Positions 1-6,903 of a stretch of 9,809 nucleotides of DNA are shown piece by piece. Every line of letters starts with the position of its first letter. The first letter of the stretch is position 1. The notes beneath the pieces are model-generated. The model saw only the letters and a list, made by a program, of their open reading frames with translations, was not told where the DNA came from and searched no databases. This DNA is from JBCCEV01 sp039030125 (GTDB taxonomy: Bacteria; Pseudomonadota; Gammaproteobacteria; Ga0077536), in NCBI GenBank assembly GCA_039030125.1, contig JBCCEV010000155.1, positions 1 to 9,809 of the forward strand. Direction: 5' to 3'. The translations under genes and the position numbers were made by a program.

Positions 1-62
1 GCGAGGCCGCTGCCTGCGAAGCAAATCGAGATGCAGGCGGCGAGCAATACTAGGGTGCGCAT
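1..62 (-). CDS. N-terminus of an exported protein, cut by the window edge
   Basis: Only about 20 codons are present, reading leftward from an ATG at 62-60: MRTLVLLAACISICFAGSGL. This is a typical Sec signal sequence: one positive residue, then a hydrophobic core, then small residues. LAAC at residues 7-10 formally fits a lipobox, but so early a position makes an ordinary cleaved signal peptide more likely. A strong Shine-Dalgarno sequence, GGAG, lies at 72-69, six bases before the ATG, which is the best support for a real start. It lies 163 bp downstream of the secreted prolyl isomerase on the same strand. Both begin MRT plus a hydrophobic stretch, so a second secreted isomerase is conceivable, but the mature protein is not visible and the function is unknown. 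Confidence 0.6.
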   Translation of the reverse strand, partial: MRTLVLLAACISICFAGSGL

Positions 63-225
63 TTTCTTCTCCGACGTTGAAACTGTGAGGCGACCCAATA
101 GCGATTCAGTCGCGATCTTCATTGGATATCCATTAGAACTTGTCGATGATAATGGTTCCGTTGCACAAGGTGTTTTCAGTCCCTGAATTACAATGTGTTT
201 TTCGCGCCGGGGGGCTTGCCTGTGA

Positions 226-858
226 CTAATCCCCGCCGGTTGCTGTGGGGCGCGCGGTGGGCTCCAAGCGATTGATTTTAATCACCACCACCGGATCGGT
301 CGGCACATTTCTCATCGGGCGTTTAGGCTCGCCCAAGAATTCGCTACCGACTGGAACCGATTCGATTTTAGCGACGATCTCCCAACCCGCGCGAATCTTT
401 CCAAACACCGCGTAACCCCATAGATTTGGAGCCTGATCGCCTCGGTAGTCCAGCATTTTGTGGCGCGCGACGTTGATAAAAAACTGCGACGTTGCGCTGT
501 GGGGATCTGAGGTGCGCGCCATCGCCACGGTGCCTTTTTCGTTTTTGAGTCCGTTGTTTGCTTCGTTGCGAATAGGCGCTCGCGTTTGCTTCTGCGCGCC
601 CGAGAGATCAAAGCCGCCGCCTTGAACCACAAAACCCTTCACAACACGATGGAAAAGCGTGCCGTCATAAAACCCTGCGTCGACGTACGCTAAAAAATTC
701 GCCACCGAAATTGGCGCTTGGTCGGCAAACAGCTCAATTTCAAAACTGCCTAGGTTGGTTTCGACGCTCACGACCGGGTTGGCGATGATCTCCTTCGCCA
801 AAGCGTTATGCCCAAGTCCGGTAGCGATCAGTGCGGCCGCTAAGATAAAGGTACGCAT
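226..858 (-). CDS. Periplasmic cyclophilin-type peptidyl-prolyl cis-trans isomerase
   Basis: Predicted 210-residue cyclophilin that catalyses cis-trans isomerisation of X-Pro bonds during folding of exported proteins. I place the start at 858 because the product then begins with a clean signal peptide (MRTFILAAAL..., likely cleaved after NALA at residue 21) and has GAGAA a few bases upstream. The open frame reaches 954, but the extra 32 residues are polar, precede the signal peptide and would overlap yaaA. Cyclophilin signatures are intact: FHRVVKGFVVQGGG at 69-82 containing the catalytic Arg71 with Phe76 and Gln79, SQFFIN at 124-129, and YAVFGKI at 149-155. This is the compact bacterial PpiA/PpiB type. 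It lies 37 bp downstream of yaaA on the same strand and may be co-transcribed. The short proline- and threonine-rich C-terminal tail (about 200-210) is not part of the fold. Family assignment is firm; the periplasmic location is inferred from the signal peptide. Confidence 0.93.
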   Translation of the reverse strand: MRTFILAAALIATGLGHNALAKEIIANPVVSVETNLGSFEIELFADQAPISVANFLAYVDAGFYDGTLFHRVVKGFVVQGGGFDLSGAQKQTRAPIRNEANNGLKNEKGTVAMARTSDPHSATSQFFINVARHKMLDYRGDQAPNLWGYAVFGKIRAGWEIVAKIESVPVGSEFLGEPKRPMRNVPTDPVVVIKINRLEPTARPTATGGD

Positions 859-895
859 GTCGGTTCTCGTAATTCTCATCCGTCGGTTTGCCGGG

Positions 896-1672
896 TTACG
901 CGGGCTTGTCCCTGGTAAAGACCAGGGTGCGATCGTCGGATTGTTTGGGGTCATAGGCGTATCCGCCGGTGTTGAACCCCGTTAAATCGTCGGCGCGTTT
1001 GATACGATTGTCGATGATATAGCGGGCCATCCAGCCGCGCGCCTTTTTGGCATAAAAGCTCACAATCTTATACTGCCCGCTCTTGTAATCCTTGAACACG
1101 GGCGTGATGACATCGAGATCGAGGCTGGGCTGGTCCACGGCCCGAAAGTACTCGTTGGAGGCGAGGTTAACCAACGCGCGGCTTTTTGCGGCACGAGCTT
1201 GCTCGTTAAGCGCGAGTGCAAGCTTTGGTCCCCAAAAATCATAAAGGTTCGATTGCCGGCCGACTTCGAGGGCGCTCCCCATCTCTAAACGGTAGGGGAG
1301 GATAAGATCCAGCGGGCGCAGGACGCCATAGAGGCCTGAGAGGATCCGTAGGTGCTTTTGCGCAAACGTCCAATCGCGAGCTGACAGGCTGTCCGCCTCC
1401 AGCCCTTGATAGACGTCGCCGCGGAAGGCGGTTGCGGCAGGCCGGGCCTTCGTGTCGTCATACTTTGCACGCCAGGATTGATAGCGTTGCTTGTTCAAAG
1501 ACGCGAGCTGCTCGCTGATCCCCATCAACGAGCGGATCTCGCTGGCGTCGAGCTTCTTCAGCGCCCTGATGAGCTTTGCTGAATCGCCGAGGAAATCCGG
1601 CATAGTCGTTTTCGCCACCGGCGGCGGCGTTTCAAAATCTAAAGTTTTAGCTGGGGAAATAACGAAAAGCAT
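896..1672 (-). CDS. yaaA: Peroxide stress protein YaaA (UPF0246/DUF328 family)
   Basis: A 258-residue full-length YaaA, the same length as the E. coli protein. In E. coli, YaaA is a cytosolic OxyR-regulated protein that lowers free intracellular iron during hydrogen peroxide stress and so limits Fenton damage; its biochemical mechanism is not fully settled and DNA binding has been reported. Conserved family blocks are visible along the whole length: ISPAKTLDFE at 5-14, FRGDVYQGL at 83-91, LSGLYGVLRPLD at 111-122, LPYRLEMG at 125-132, LVNLASNEYF at 167-176, FYAKKARG at 207-214 and TGFNTGGYAYD at 231-241. The start matches the family N-terminus exactly. It sits 77 bp downstream of the BaeR-like regulator and 37 bp upstream of the cyclophilin on the same strand. 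I see no obvious OxyR site or terminator in the 77-bp gap, so it may be read through from the two-component genes or have its own promoter. Confidence 0.96.
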   Translation of the reverse strand: MLFVISPAKTLDFETPPPVAKTTMPDFLGDSAKLIRALKKLDASEIRSLMGISEQLASLNKQRYQSWRAKYDDTKARPAATAFRGDVYQGLEADSLSARDWTFAQKHLRILSGLYGVLRPLDLILPYRLEMGSALEVGRQSNLYDFWGPKLALALNEQARAAKSRALVNLASNEYFRAVDQPSLDLDVITPVFKDYKSGQYKIVSFYAKKARGWMARYIIDNRIKRADDLTGFNTGGYAYDPKQSDDRTLVFTRDKPA

Positions 1673-1749
1673 GAGCGGCGTCTCGCCTGGAAACTGGCCG
1701 CATATTGTCCGAATTTTGCCCGTGGATGTGAAGAAGTAGCGGTGGCGGT

Positions 1750-2436
1750 CTAGGGCGGCTCGAAGCGGTATCCGATCCCGTAGACCGAATGGATTAATTT
1801 TAGCTCAGGCGCCGCATCTTCGAGCTTACGGCGCAGGTTTTTGATGTGGCTGTCGATGGTGCGATCGGAAACTTCGCGATAGTCGTCGTAAATGAGGTCC
1901 AGAAGCTCGGCGCGCGCGTAAACCCGTCCTTGATGCGACGCCATAACTTCAAGCAGCTTAAATTCCAGCGGCGTTAGGTTTAGCGTTTTGCCGTTCAGGC
2001 TGGCGCGCATCTTAGGTGGGTCAATCAAAAGCGATTGCTGCGAGTCCGCTGCTGGCTCAGGCGGCTCGAGGCGTCGCAGCACGGCCTTGATCCGGGCGAC
2101 GACTTCGCGCGGGCTAAACGGCTTACAAATATAGTCGTCAGCGCCGAGTTCCAAGCCGAGCAGACGATCAATTTCCTCGACTCGCGCGGTGAGCATAATG
2201 ATGGGCACATGAGATTGTGCGCGGATTTCGCGGCAAATCGTCAGACCGTCTTTGTTAGGTAGTCCGACGTCGAGCAGAACCAAGTTTGGAGCAAGCTCGG
2301 CGAAGGTTTTTAGCACGTCGTTGCCATCGTTAACGATGGTGCTATGCATGTCATTGGAGGTCAGATAGTCCTGCAACAGCGCAGCGATCTTCGGTTCGTC
2401 TTCAACCACTAATATTTTTGGTGTGTCACTAGCCAT
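1750..2436 (-). CDS. BaeR-like OmpR-family response regulator
   Basis: A 228-residue DNA-binding response regulator. The receiver domain (about 7-120) has the acidic pair Glu12-Asp13, phospho-acceptor Asp56 in LVLLD, Thr83 and Lys105 in ICKP. The C-terminal winged helix (about 133-228) carries RTIDSHIKNLRRKLE and ends in the YGIGYRFE beta-hairpin. EEIDRLLGLELGADDYICKP, followed by SPREVVAR, is very close to E. coli BaeR, the regulator of the envelope stress response that controls spy and mdtABC. I choose the ATG at 2436 because the family begins close before the KILVVEDEP strand. The kinase stop TAG (2431-2429) overlaps this ATG in ATGGCTAG, so the two genes are translationally coupled. A longer frame from 2466 would extend further into the kinase gene. 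Likely targets, by inference, are its own operon and the divergent Spy-like gene. Orthology with BaeR proper rests on visual similarity and local context. Confidence 0.95.
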   Translation of the reverse strand: MASDTPKILVVEDEPKIAALLQDYLTSNDMHSTIVNDGNDVLKTFAELAPNLVLLDVGLPNKDGLTICREIRAQSHVPIIMLTARVEEIDRLLGLELGADDYICKPFSPREVVARIKAVLRRLEPPEPAADSQQSLLIDPPKMRASLNGKTLNLTPLEFKLLEVMASHQGRVYARAELLDLIYDDYREVSDRTIDSHIKNLRRKLEDAAPELKLIHSVYGIGYRFEPP

Positions 2437-3793
2437 GATCGGTTTCCAGCAAGGTCGCAATCTCAATTTTTATCGCGAGCCCTCCAAGTTCGGAAGGCTC
2501 CGCGCTTATCGAGCCCCCGTGGGCCTCAACGATACGCTGGCAGATTGCGAGTCCCAGGCCCGAGCCGGTGGCCTCATTGTCCTCCCTAAATAGCGGGTCG
2601 AACAGTCGCGGTAATGCAGACGGGGAGACTCCTGGGCCTGAATCCTCGATCAAGATAATAGCGCGCTGTTCATCGCTGACCGTTAAGGAGACGCGGGTCA
2701 AGGCGTTGTTATTGCCGTGATTCAGTGAGTTCGCAAGCAAATTCTCAAACAGTTGCAGGAGCCGCGATGCATCTCCGAGAACCTGCACCTCTGGGCTTAC
2801 GCGCCGCTCCAGATCGCGCGACGCTGAACGATACTCGGCGTTAAATGCATCGACTGCGCGTTCGACAATTTCCGAGACGCAGCACTGTGAAAACGAATAA
2901 TTGAGCCCACCAATGTCAGCAATTGCGAGTTGATAGAGGTCGTCGATGAGTTTACTCAGCGATCGCACTTCGTTAGCGAGCGAACCAATGGCCTGACGGT
3001 TGGGCTCGCGCACCCCATCTTCGATCGCTTCGATTTCGCCGCGGATGATTGCCAGTGGGGTTCTAAGTTCGTGAGACACATCGGCGAACCAACGGCGGCG
3101 GGCGCTTTCGTTTTGATCGAGGGTGCGCGCGAGTACGTTGAAGTCCCGCATGAGTTGCCCGAGTTCATCGGTTCGGCGTTCAGGAAGTTGCTGGGAGTAA
3201 TCGCCGCCGGCGAGCAGACGCATTGAAGTGGCTAACGAGCGGATGGGTTTGGAAAATCGTTTGGCCCCCCAAAAGGCGGTGAAGCCTGACAAGACGATCA
3301 CGATGGCGGCGGCAACGCTGACCAACAGCGTTTGCCGTCGTTGAAATGCCTGGGCGCGGCGGCCGCGGGGGCGATCAAAAGGTGGTGCGGCAATATAGCC
3401 AATGACTTGACCGGCGCTGCGGATCTCCACCCGCCGCAGCGAATCGTTCAGGGTCAATGGGCCCTGCAGCGTGCTTCCATCGGCGTCGAACAAGGATATT
3501 TCCCGCCACACAGGGCGCGGTGCAGGAGGCGGGCGCGGCATGATTGATTTTGACTGATGGACCGCCTCAGATAGCAGTACGCGCCACTGTCTGTCACTAA
3601 GTTCTAGGCTTCCCTGCGAATTAAAGCGGTCGGCTAATTCGTTCGCCACAATCTCCATTTGCCGTGTTTGTTCCGCATTGAGGAAGTCAATAAATGTCTT
3701 TTTGAAACTCCAATGGGCAAATGCGGCGAGCATCAAAATCGCGAGCGAACTCGTGACGATTAACAATAGAAACAGTTTGTGAGAGATGCGCAT
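2429..3793 (-). CDS. BaeS-like envelope stress sensor histidine kinase
   Basis: A 454-residue inner-membrane histidine kinase, predicted to sense envelope damage and phosphorylate the coupled regulator. From the N-terminus: TM1 at about 7-29, a periplasmic domain of about 125 residues, TM2 at about 155-176, HAMP linker at 177-230, then the catalytic core. The H-box is VSHELRTPL with His241, the N-box has Asn351 and Asn355 in ENLLANSLNHG, the G1 box is DSGPGVS at 384-390 and the G2 box is GSGLGLAI at 410-417, so the enzyme appears complete. A proline-rich stretch, MPRPPPAPRPVWRE at 85-98, occupies a position comparable to one in E. coli BaeS. The ATG at 3793 is preferred because it places TM1 at the very N-terminus; a GTG at 3871 would add 26 non-hydrophobic residues and run into the intergenic repeats. 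There is no clear Shine-Dalgarno before this ATG. First gene of the leftward run. Confidence 0.94.
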   Translation of the reverse strand: MRISHKLFLLLIVTSSLAILMLAAFAHWSFKKTFIDFLNAEQTRQMEIVANELADRFNSQGSLELSDRQWRVLLSEAVHQSKSIMPRPPPAPRPVWREISLFDADGSTLQGPLTLNDSLRRVEIRSAGQVIGYIAAPPFDRPRGRRAQAFQRRQTLLVSVAAAIVIVLSGFTAFWGAKRFSKPIRSLATSMRLLAGGDYSQQLPERRTDELGQLMRDFNVLARTLDQNESARRRWFADVSHELRTPLAIIRGEIEAIEDGVREPNRQAIGSLANEVRSLSKLIDDLYQLAIADIGGLNYSFSQCCVSEIVERAVDAFNAEYRSASRDLERRVSPEVQVLGDASRLLQLFENLLANSLNHGNNNALTRVSLTVSDEQRAIILIEDSGPGVSPSALPRLFDPLFREDNEATGSGLGLAICQRIVEAHGGSISAEPSELGGLAIKIEIATLLETDHG

Positions 3794-3857
3794 TAATAAA
3801 ATATGCGCAGGCGTTGTCCAGTAAATCAAGCGATCTGCACAAACTACCGGGGATCCG

Positions 3858-3905
3858 CACATTCTCTCCACATTTCAAGGTTCTCATTATCCACATTGTC
3901 TCCAT
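3858..3905. promoter_or_regulatory. Candidate regulator-binding direct repeats in a divergent promoter region
   Basis: Within the 182 bp between the kinase start and the Spy-like start, CACATT occurs three times on the plus strand, at 3858-3863, 3869-3874 and 3892-3897. The spacings of 11 and 23 bp put all copies on nearly the same helical face. The first and third extend to near-identical 11-mers, CACATTCTCTC and CACATTGTCTC. OmpR-family regulators typically bind tandem direct repeats about 10-11 bp apart. The last copy runs into TCTCCAT (3899-3905), matching the core of the E. coli BaeR box as I remember it (TTTTTCTCCATDATTGGC). The site lies roughly 70-120 bp upstream of the Spy-like ATG, suitable for an activator. 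I could not define convincing -10 and -35 hexamers for either gene. Binding by the adjacent regulator is inference. Confidence 0.45.
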
Positions 3906-3975
3906 CGTCAATGCAGATTTGGTACCTAAGGTTTGCTCGTGGTTCTTAAAACTTTCAACTGATTTAGAGGACGAG

Positions 3976-4422
3976 ATGATGAACAACAAATTTTTGATTG
4001 GTTTTCTTTTGATATTCGCTGCCGCCGTTAGCGTAGTAACGTTCAGCACAGCGAGCGCGAAACCTTTTGGCTTTGGTGGCGGTATGTTCTTCGCCGAACA
4101 CATTGCCGCCGAGCTTGATTTAGATGAAACGCAGCGCGATGCCGTCGATGGGCTTTTTGAGGCGGCGAAAGATCAAGCCAAGCCGCACGTTCGCTCAATG
4201 ATTGAACTCAGAGAAGAAATGAAAACATTGGCCAAGGGCGATTTTTTCGATGAAACCCAGGTGCGCGGTGTTGCCACGCGCAAAGCCGAGATCATGACCG
4301 AGCTCATGGTGATCAGAATGCGCACCCAATTCCAAATGCGAGAGCTGTTGAGTGATACCCAGGCTGAAAAGCTTGAAGCGTTGATGGCTGAGCGTGGACC
4401 CCAAGGTGGCCGTTGGCGTTAA
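3976..4422 (+). CDS. Spy/CpxP-like periplasmic chaperone (LTXXQ family)
   Basis: A 148-residue exported protein of the Spy/CpxP type. These small, all-helical periplasmic proteins act as ATP-independent chaperones (Spy) or dampen Cpx signalling (CpxP). Residues 1-28 form a signal peptide ending TASA with likely cleavage before Lys29. The mature part is helical and charged and carries two LTXXQ-like motifs, LDETQ at 49-53 and LSDTQ at 125-129, the duplicated family hallmark. GAGG at 3967-3970 precedes the ATG at 3976 by five bases; the frame is open back to 3814, but that extension would bury the signal peptide behind 54 residues. The gene diverges from the BaeS-like kinase, as expected for a target of that system. 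Its stop is only 3 bp from the stop of the convergent transporter gene. The C-terminus ends in a short Gly/Arg tail. Whether it acts as a chaperone, a signalling brake or a metal-binding protein cannot be read from sequence. Confidence 0.85.
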   Translation: MMNNKFLIGFLLIFAAAVSVVTFSTASAKPFGFGGGMFFAEHIAAELDLDETQRDAVDGLFEAAKDQAKPHVRSMIELREEMKTLAKGDFFDETQVRGVATRKAEIMTELMVIRMRTQFQMRELLSDTQAEKLEALMAERGPQGGRWR

Positions 4423-4425
4423 GTG

Positions 4426-5796
4426 CTAAAGATTGGCCGGTATCACGAACATTGCAATGGACCCGACGATGAAGCACACCGTCGCCACCAAGAACGTGTA
4501 ACCAACGATGTCTCCAAAGCGCATTCTAGTCACCGCCAGGATGGGAATGGCAAAGAAGGGCTGGATCAAGTTAGAGACCGAGTCACCGTAGGCGTAGGCA
4601 AGCGTCACCGTCACCACCGAAACGTCGAGTTGTCCCGCGGCCGGAATCAAAAAGGGTGCTTCAATCATCCATTTTGAGCCGGCCGAGGGGACAAATAGAT
4701 TCATGAAACCTGAATAGACGTAAACCACCCAGGGATAGGTTTGCGTTGTTGCGATACTGGCAAACAGGTCGCCAAGCCATTTTCCCAAGCCGGTGTATTG
4801 GAGCAATCCGAAGATCCCGGCGTAGAACGGAAATTGCACAATGATCCCCCACGCACCGTCCACCCCTTCTCGGCAAGCGCGCAGGAATGAGGTGGGTCGA
4901 CCATGCAGCAGTAACGCGGCGACTAAGAAAGTGATGTTATAGGCGTTGATCGTCCAACTGGTGCCGAAACCCTTGGTGGCGATTGAGTGTCCCAGCGGAT
5001 AAGCGAGCAGGATCACGGCTAATATGATCCAGCCCCGAAATTGATCAAGATATTGAGCCGGCGTTGTCGCCTTGGGATCCTCGGGAGGCGGTTTGGGCAA
5101 TATCTTTTCGACCTGCTCACGGGTCATCGTTCGCGCCTCGCGGGGGTGTAATATGCAAACGGTGAGTAGCGCGATCGGTGCAATGACAAACAGATACACG
5201 ATGTTGAAGTGCGCAAACAACGTTTCGGTCACCGGATAAAGGCGGTCGACGACCGCCGCTTCGCCGACGAGCAGCGGGTTGTCCGGGGTCGCTAATATCA
5301 GCGGCGCGGAACCCGACAGGCCGCCGTGCCAGACCGTGCCAATGCCAATGTAGGCCGAGCAAATCAGCACGCGAACATCGACCTTCGGATTATTTTTTAA
5401 AACAAACGGCGTGAACAGCGCGCAGGAAACAAGGCAAAACGCCCAATTCAGGTAGCCGGTGATCAGCGAAAATATTCCGGCGAGTAAAATCGCCTGTATC
5501 GGCTTGTCCGGGTTGGGGCGTGATGCGAGCCAACTAAAAAAATTATAGACGGGCCGCGAGGCCACACAGGCATGCGCGGCGACCATGGCAATGGTGAATT
5601 GCATAGCCAGGCCGAGTAGTTTCCAAACGCCGTCTCCCCAGGCAATCACGGTTTCTTCGACCCCGGCGCCCGCGCCAACAACGCATAGCACCATCGCGAG
5701 TGCGGTGAGCGTGAGACACACGATCCAGGCGTCCGGGACCCAGCGCTCGGTGATATCCGTTAAGCCAATTCCAGCGCGTCTAAACAGATCAAGCAT
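4426..5796 (-). CDS. AtoE-like short-chain fatty acid transporter
   Basis: A 456-residue polytopic inner-membrane protein of the short-chain fatty acid transporter family (E. coli AtoE is about 440 residues). It is predicted to move short-chain fatty acids such as butyrate or acetoacetate across the inner membrane. Family blocks visible are WGDGVWKLL at 53-61, GLSGSAPLILATPDNPL at 159-175, VQFPFYAGI at 320-328, VPSAGSKW at 369-376 and YGDSVSNLIQPFF at 403-415. Many hydrophobic spans (around ten or more) are interrupted by a hydrophilic Pro-rich loop at about 217-252. The ATG at 5796 is preceded by AAGGGGGAACA, a strong Shine-Dalgarno; a longer frame to 5841 would begin upstream of it. In E. 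coli atoE sits with the acetoacetyl-CoA transferase and thiolase genes; none is present here, so substrate and pathway are unassigned. It diverges from the desaturase gene across 108 bp. Confidence 0.92.
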   Translation of the reverse strand: MLDLFRRAGIGLTDITERWVPDAWIVCLTLTALAMVLCVVGAGAGVEETVIAWGDGVWKLLGLAMQFTIAMVAAHACVASRPVYNFFSWLASRPNPDKPIQAILLAGIFSLITGYLNWAFCLVSCALFTPFVLKNNPKVDVRVLICSAYIGIGTVWHGGLSGSAPLILATPDNPLLVGEAAVVDRLYPVTETLFAHFNIVYLFVIAPIALLTVCILHPREARTMTREQVEKILPKPPPEDPKATTPAQYLDQFRGWIILAVILLAYPLGHSIATKGFGTSWTINAYNITFLVAALLLHGRPTSFLRACREGVDGAWGIIVQFPFYAGIFGLLQYTGLGKWLGDLFASIATTQTYPWVVYVYSGFMNLFVPSAGSKWMIEAPFLIPAAGQLDVSVVTVTLAYAYGDSVSNLIQPFFAIPILAVTRMRFGDIVGYTFLVATVCFIVGSIAMFVIPANL

Positions 5797-5841
5797 TGTT
5801 CCCCCTTGGTGGCGCACCGGAGAATGCGCGCGAAACCGCAT

Positions 5842-5881
5842 ATGTTACAAGAACATGGTGTCCTGCAACGAAGCTTGTAAT
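5842..5881. promoter_or_regulatory. Inverted repeats between the AtoE-like and desaturase genes
   Basis: The 108-bp divergent region holds a perfect 7-bp inverted repeat, TTACAAG (5845-5851) and CTTGTAA (5874-5880), with a 22-bp interior. Overlapping its left arm is a second inverted repeat, ATGTT-ACAAG-AACAT (5842-5856). TGTAAT at 5876-5881 could serve as a -10 for the desaturase, but no good -35 is visible at the correct distance. The arrangement would suit a dimeric repressor acting on one or both lipid genes. It does not match the FadR, FabR or PsrA operators as I recall them. Candidate only. Confidence 0.3.
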
Positions 5882-5904
5882 AAACTTCCACGCGAGGATC
5901 AGCG

Positions 5905-6903
5905 ATGCGAAACCTACCGCCAATTTCGAGCCTGTTAAACGACGCTCAAATCGACAGACTCCGGGCCCGCTCCGATTTATGGGGCGGTTATTTGGTGGCG
6001 CACGCGTGGCTGGTGATCGCCGCCGCCTGCGCCTTATTCATATGGATACCCCACCCGCTGACGTATTTGGCGGCGGTCGTGATCATTGGTTCGCGGCAAT
6101 TGGGCCTCGTGATCCTCATGCACGACACAGCGCATAACGCTTTATTCAAAACGCCGGCTTTGAATCATTTTTGCGGCCAGTGGTTGTGCGCGTTTCCCAT
6201 GCTGGCCGATATGCCGACCTATCGAAATTATCATCTCAAGCATCACAATCGCACGCAGCAAGATGATGATCCGGATATCGTGCTAACCGGCCATTATCCA
6301 ATTACAAGAGCCAGTCTTAAGCGGAAACTCTGGCGGGACATCTCAGGCCAAACCGGATTTAGTCAACGCAAATCGCAGTTGCTTCATGCGCTGGGCTCTC
6401 CAGATTTGCGCGCGGGTCAGCGCGTGCGCTTTTTTTGGGATCAATTGGGTCGACAAACGATTGCAAACTTAACTTTGTTGTTGATATTCGCTGTGGTTGC
6501 CGACGCGTATCTTTACCTGATTCTATGGCTGGTACCGCTGCTGACCTGGCAGCAACTCGTGCTCAGGATCCGCAATATTGCCGAGCACGCGGCTATCCGC
6601 GACAGGAGCGACCCGTTCGGAAACGCCCGGACTACCGAAGTAACTCTTTTGGAGCGAGCGTTTATTTCGCCTTACTGGGTGAACTACCACCTTGAGCATC
6701 ACCTGATCTACTGGGTATCGTGCTATCGATTGCCGCTGCTCCGCCATTTTTTGATTGCCAATGGTTTCGGCGAAAAGATGCAAACGGAGTATGGCTATCT
6801 GGCTGTGTTGAAGAAGGTCACCGTTGATGATGAGGACTCTCCTTCGTCCTCCGGCGGTTATCGCGCGCAGGGCACCTTCGGTACCGGCTTTGAAGCGTCG
6901 TAA
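5905..6903 (+). CDS. Membrane fatty acid desaturase family protein
   Basis: A 332-residue membrane di-iron enzyme of the fatty acid desaturase superfamily. It is predicted to introduce a double bond, or possibly a hydroxyl group, into an acyl chain using oxygen and an electron donor. The three histidine boxes are intact: HDTAH at 73-77, HLKHH at 110-114 and HLEHH at 262-266, plus the additional conserved histidine in NIAEH (His228). Hydrophobic spans lie at about 31-49, 53-72 and 185-215. The block RIRNIAEHAA...NARTT leading to YHLEHH is characteristic of a proteobacterial desaturase subgroup. GAGGA at 5894-5898 supports the ATG at 5905. The C-terminus (about 308-332) is acidic, then Ser/Gly-rich, and lies outside the catalytic domain. 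The next gene begins at the base after the stop codon, so the two are almost certainly co-transcribed. Substrate and regiospecificity cannot be deduced; carotenoid hydroxylase or ketolase relatives share the same boxes. Confidence 0.9.
   Translation: MRNLPPISSLLNDAQIDRLRARSDLWGGYLVAHAWLVIAAACALFIWIPHPLTYLAAVVIIGSRQLGLVILMHDTAHNALFKTPALNHFCGQWLCAFPMLADMPTYRNYHLKHHNRTQQDDDPDIVLTGHYPITRASLKRKLWRDISGQTGFSQRKSQLLHALGSPDLRAGQRVRFFWDQLGRQTIANLTLLLIFAVVADAYLYLILWLVPLLTWQQLVLRIRNIAEHAAIRDRSDPFGNARTTEVTLLERAFISPYWVNYHLEHHLIYWVSCYRLPLLRHFLIANGFGEKMQTEYGYLAVLKKVTVDDEDSPSSSGGYRAQGTFGTGFEAS

Noticed and set aside
124..133. Palindrome TGGATATCCA in the gap before the left-edge gene
   Set aside because: A single isolated 10-bp palindrome with no second copy or promoter context is not sufficient evidence for an operator.
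196..240. GC-rich imperfect hairpin around the cyclophilin stop (CCGGCGGGG pairing with CCCCCCGG on the minus strand)
   Set aside because: It is imperfect, includes the stop codon in its loop, and is followed on the transcribed strand by A residues instead of a T run, so it does not qualify as an intrinsic terminator.
859..954. N-terminal extension of the cyclophilin frame to 954
   Set aside because: It would put 32 polar residues before an obvious signal peptide and overlap the end of yaaA; the ATG at 858 has a better context.
3814..3975. N-terminal extension of the Spy-like frame
   Set aside because: It would bury the signal peptide behind 54 residues, ignores the good GAGG site before 3976 and covers the candidate operator.
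3687..4103. 138-residue minus-strand open frame across the divergent promoter region
   Set aside because: It overlaps the kinase start in another frame and the Spy-like gene on the opposite strand, has no recognisable domain, and the composition looks like a shadow.
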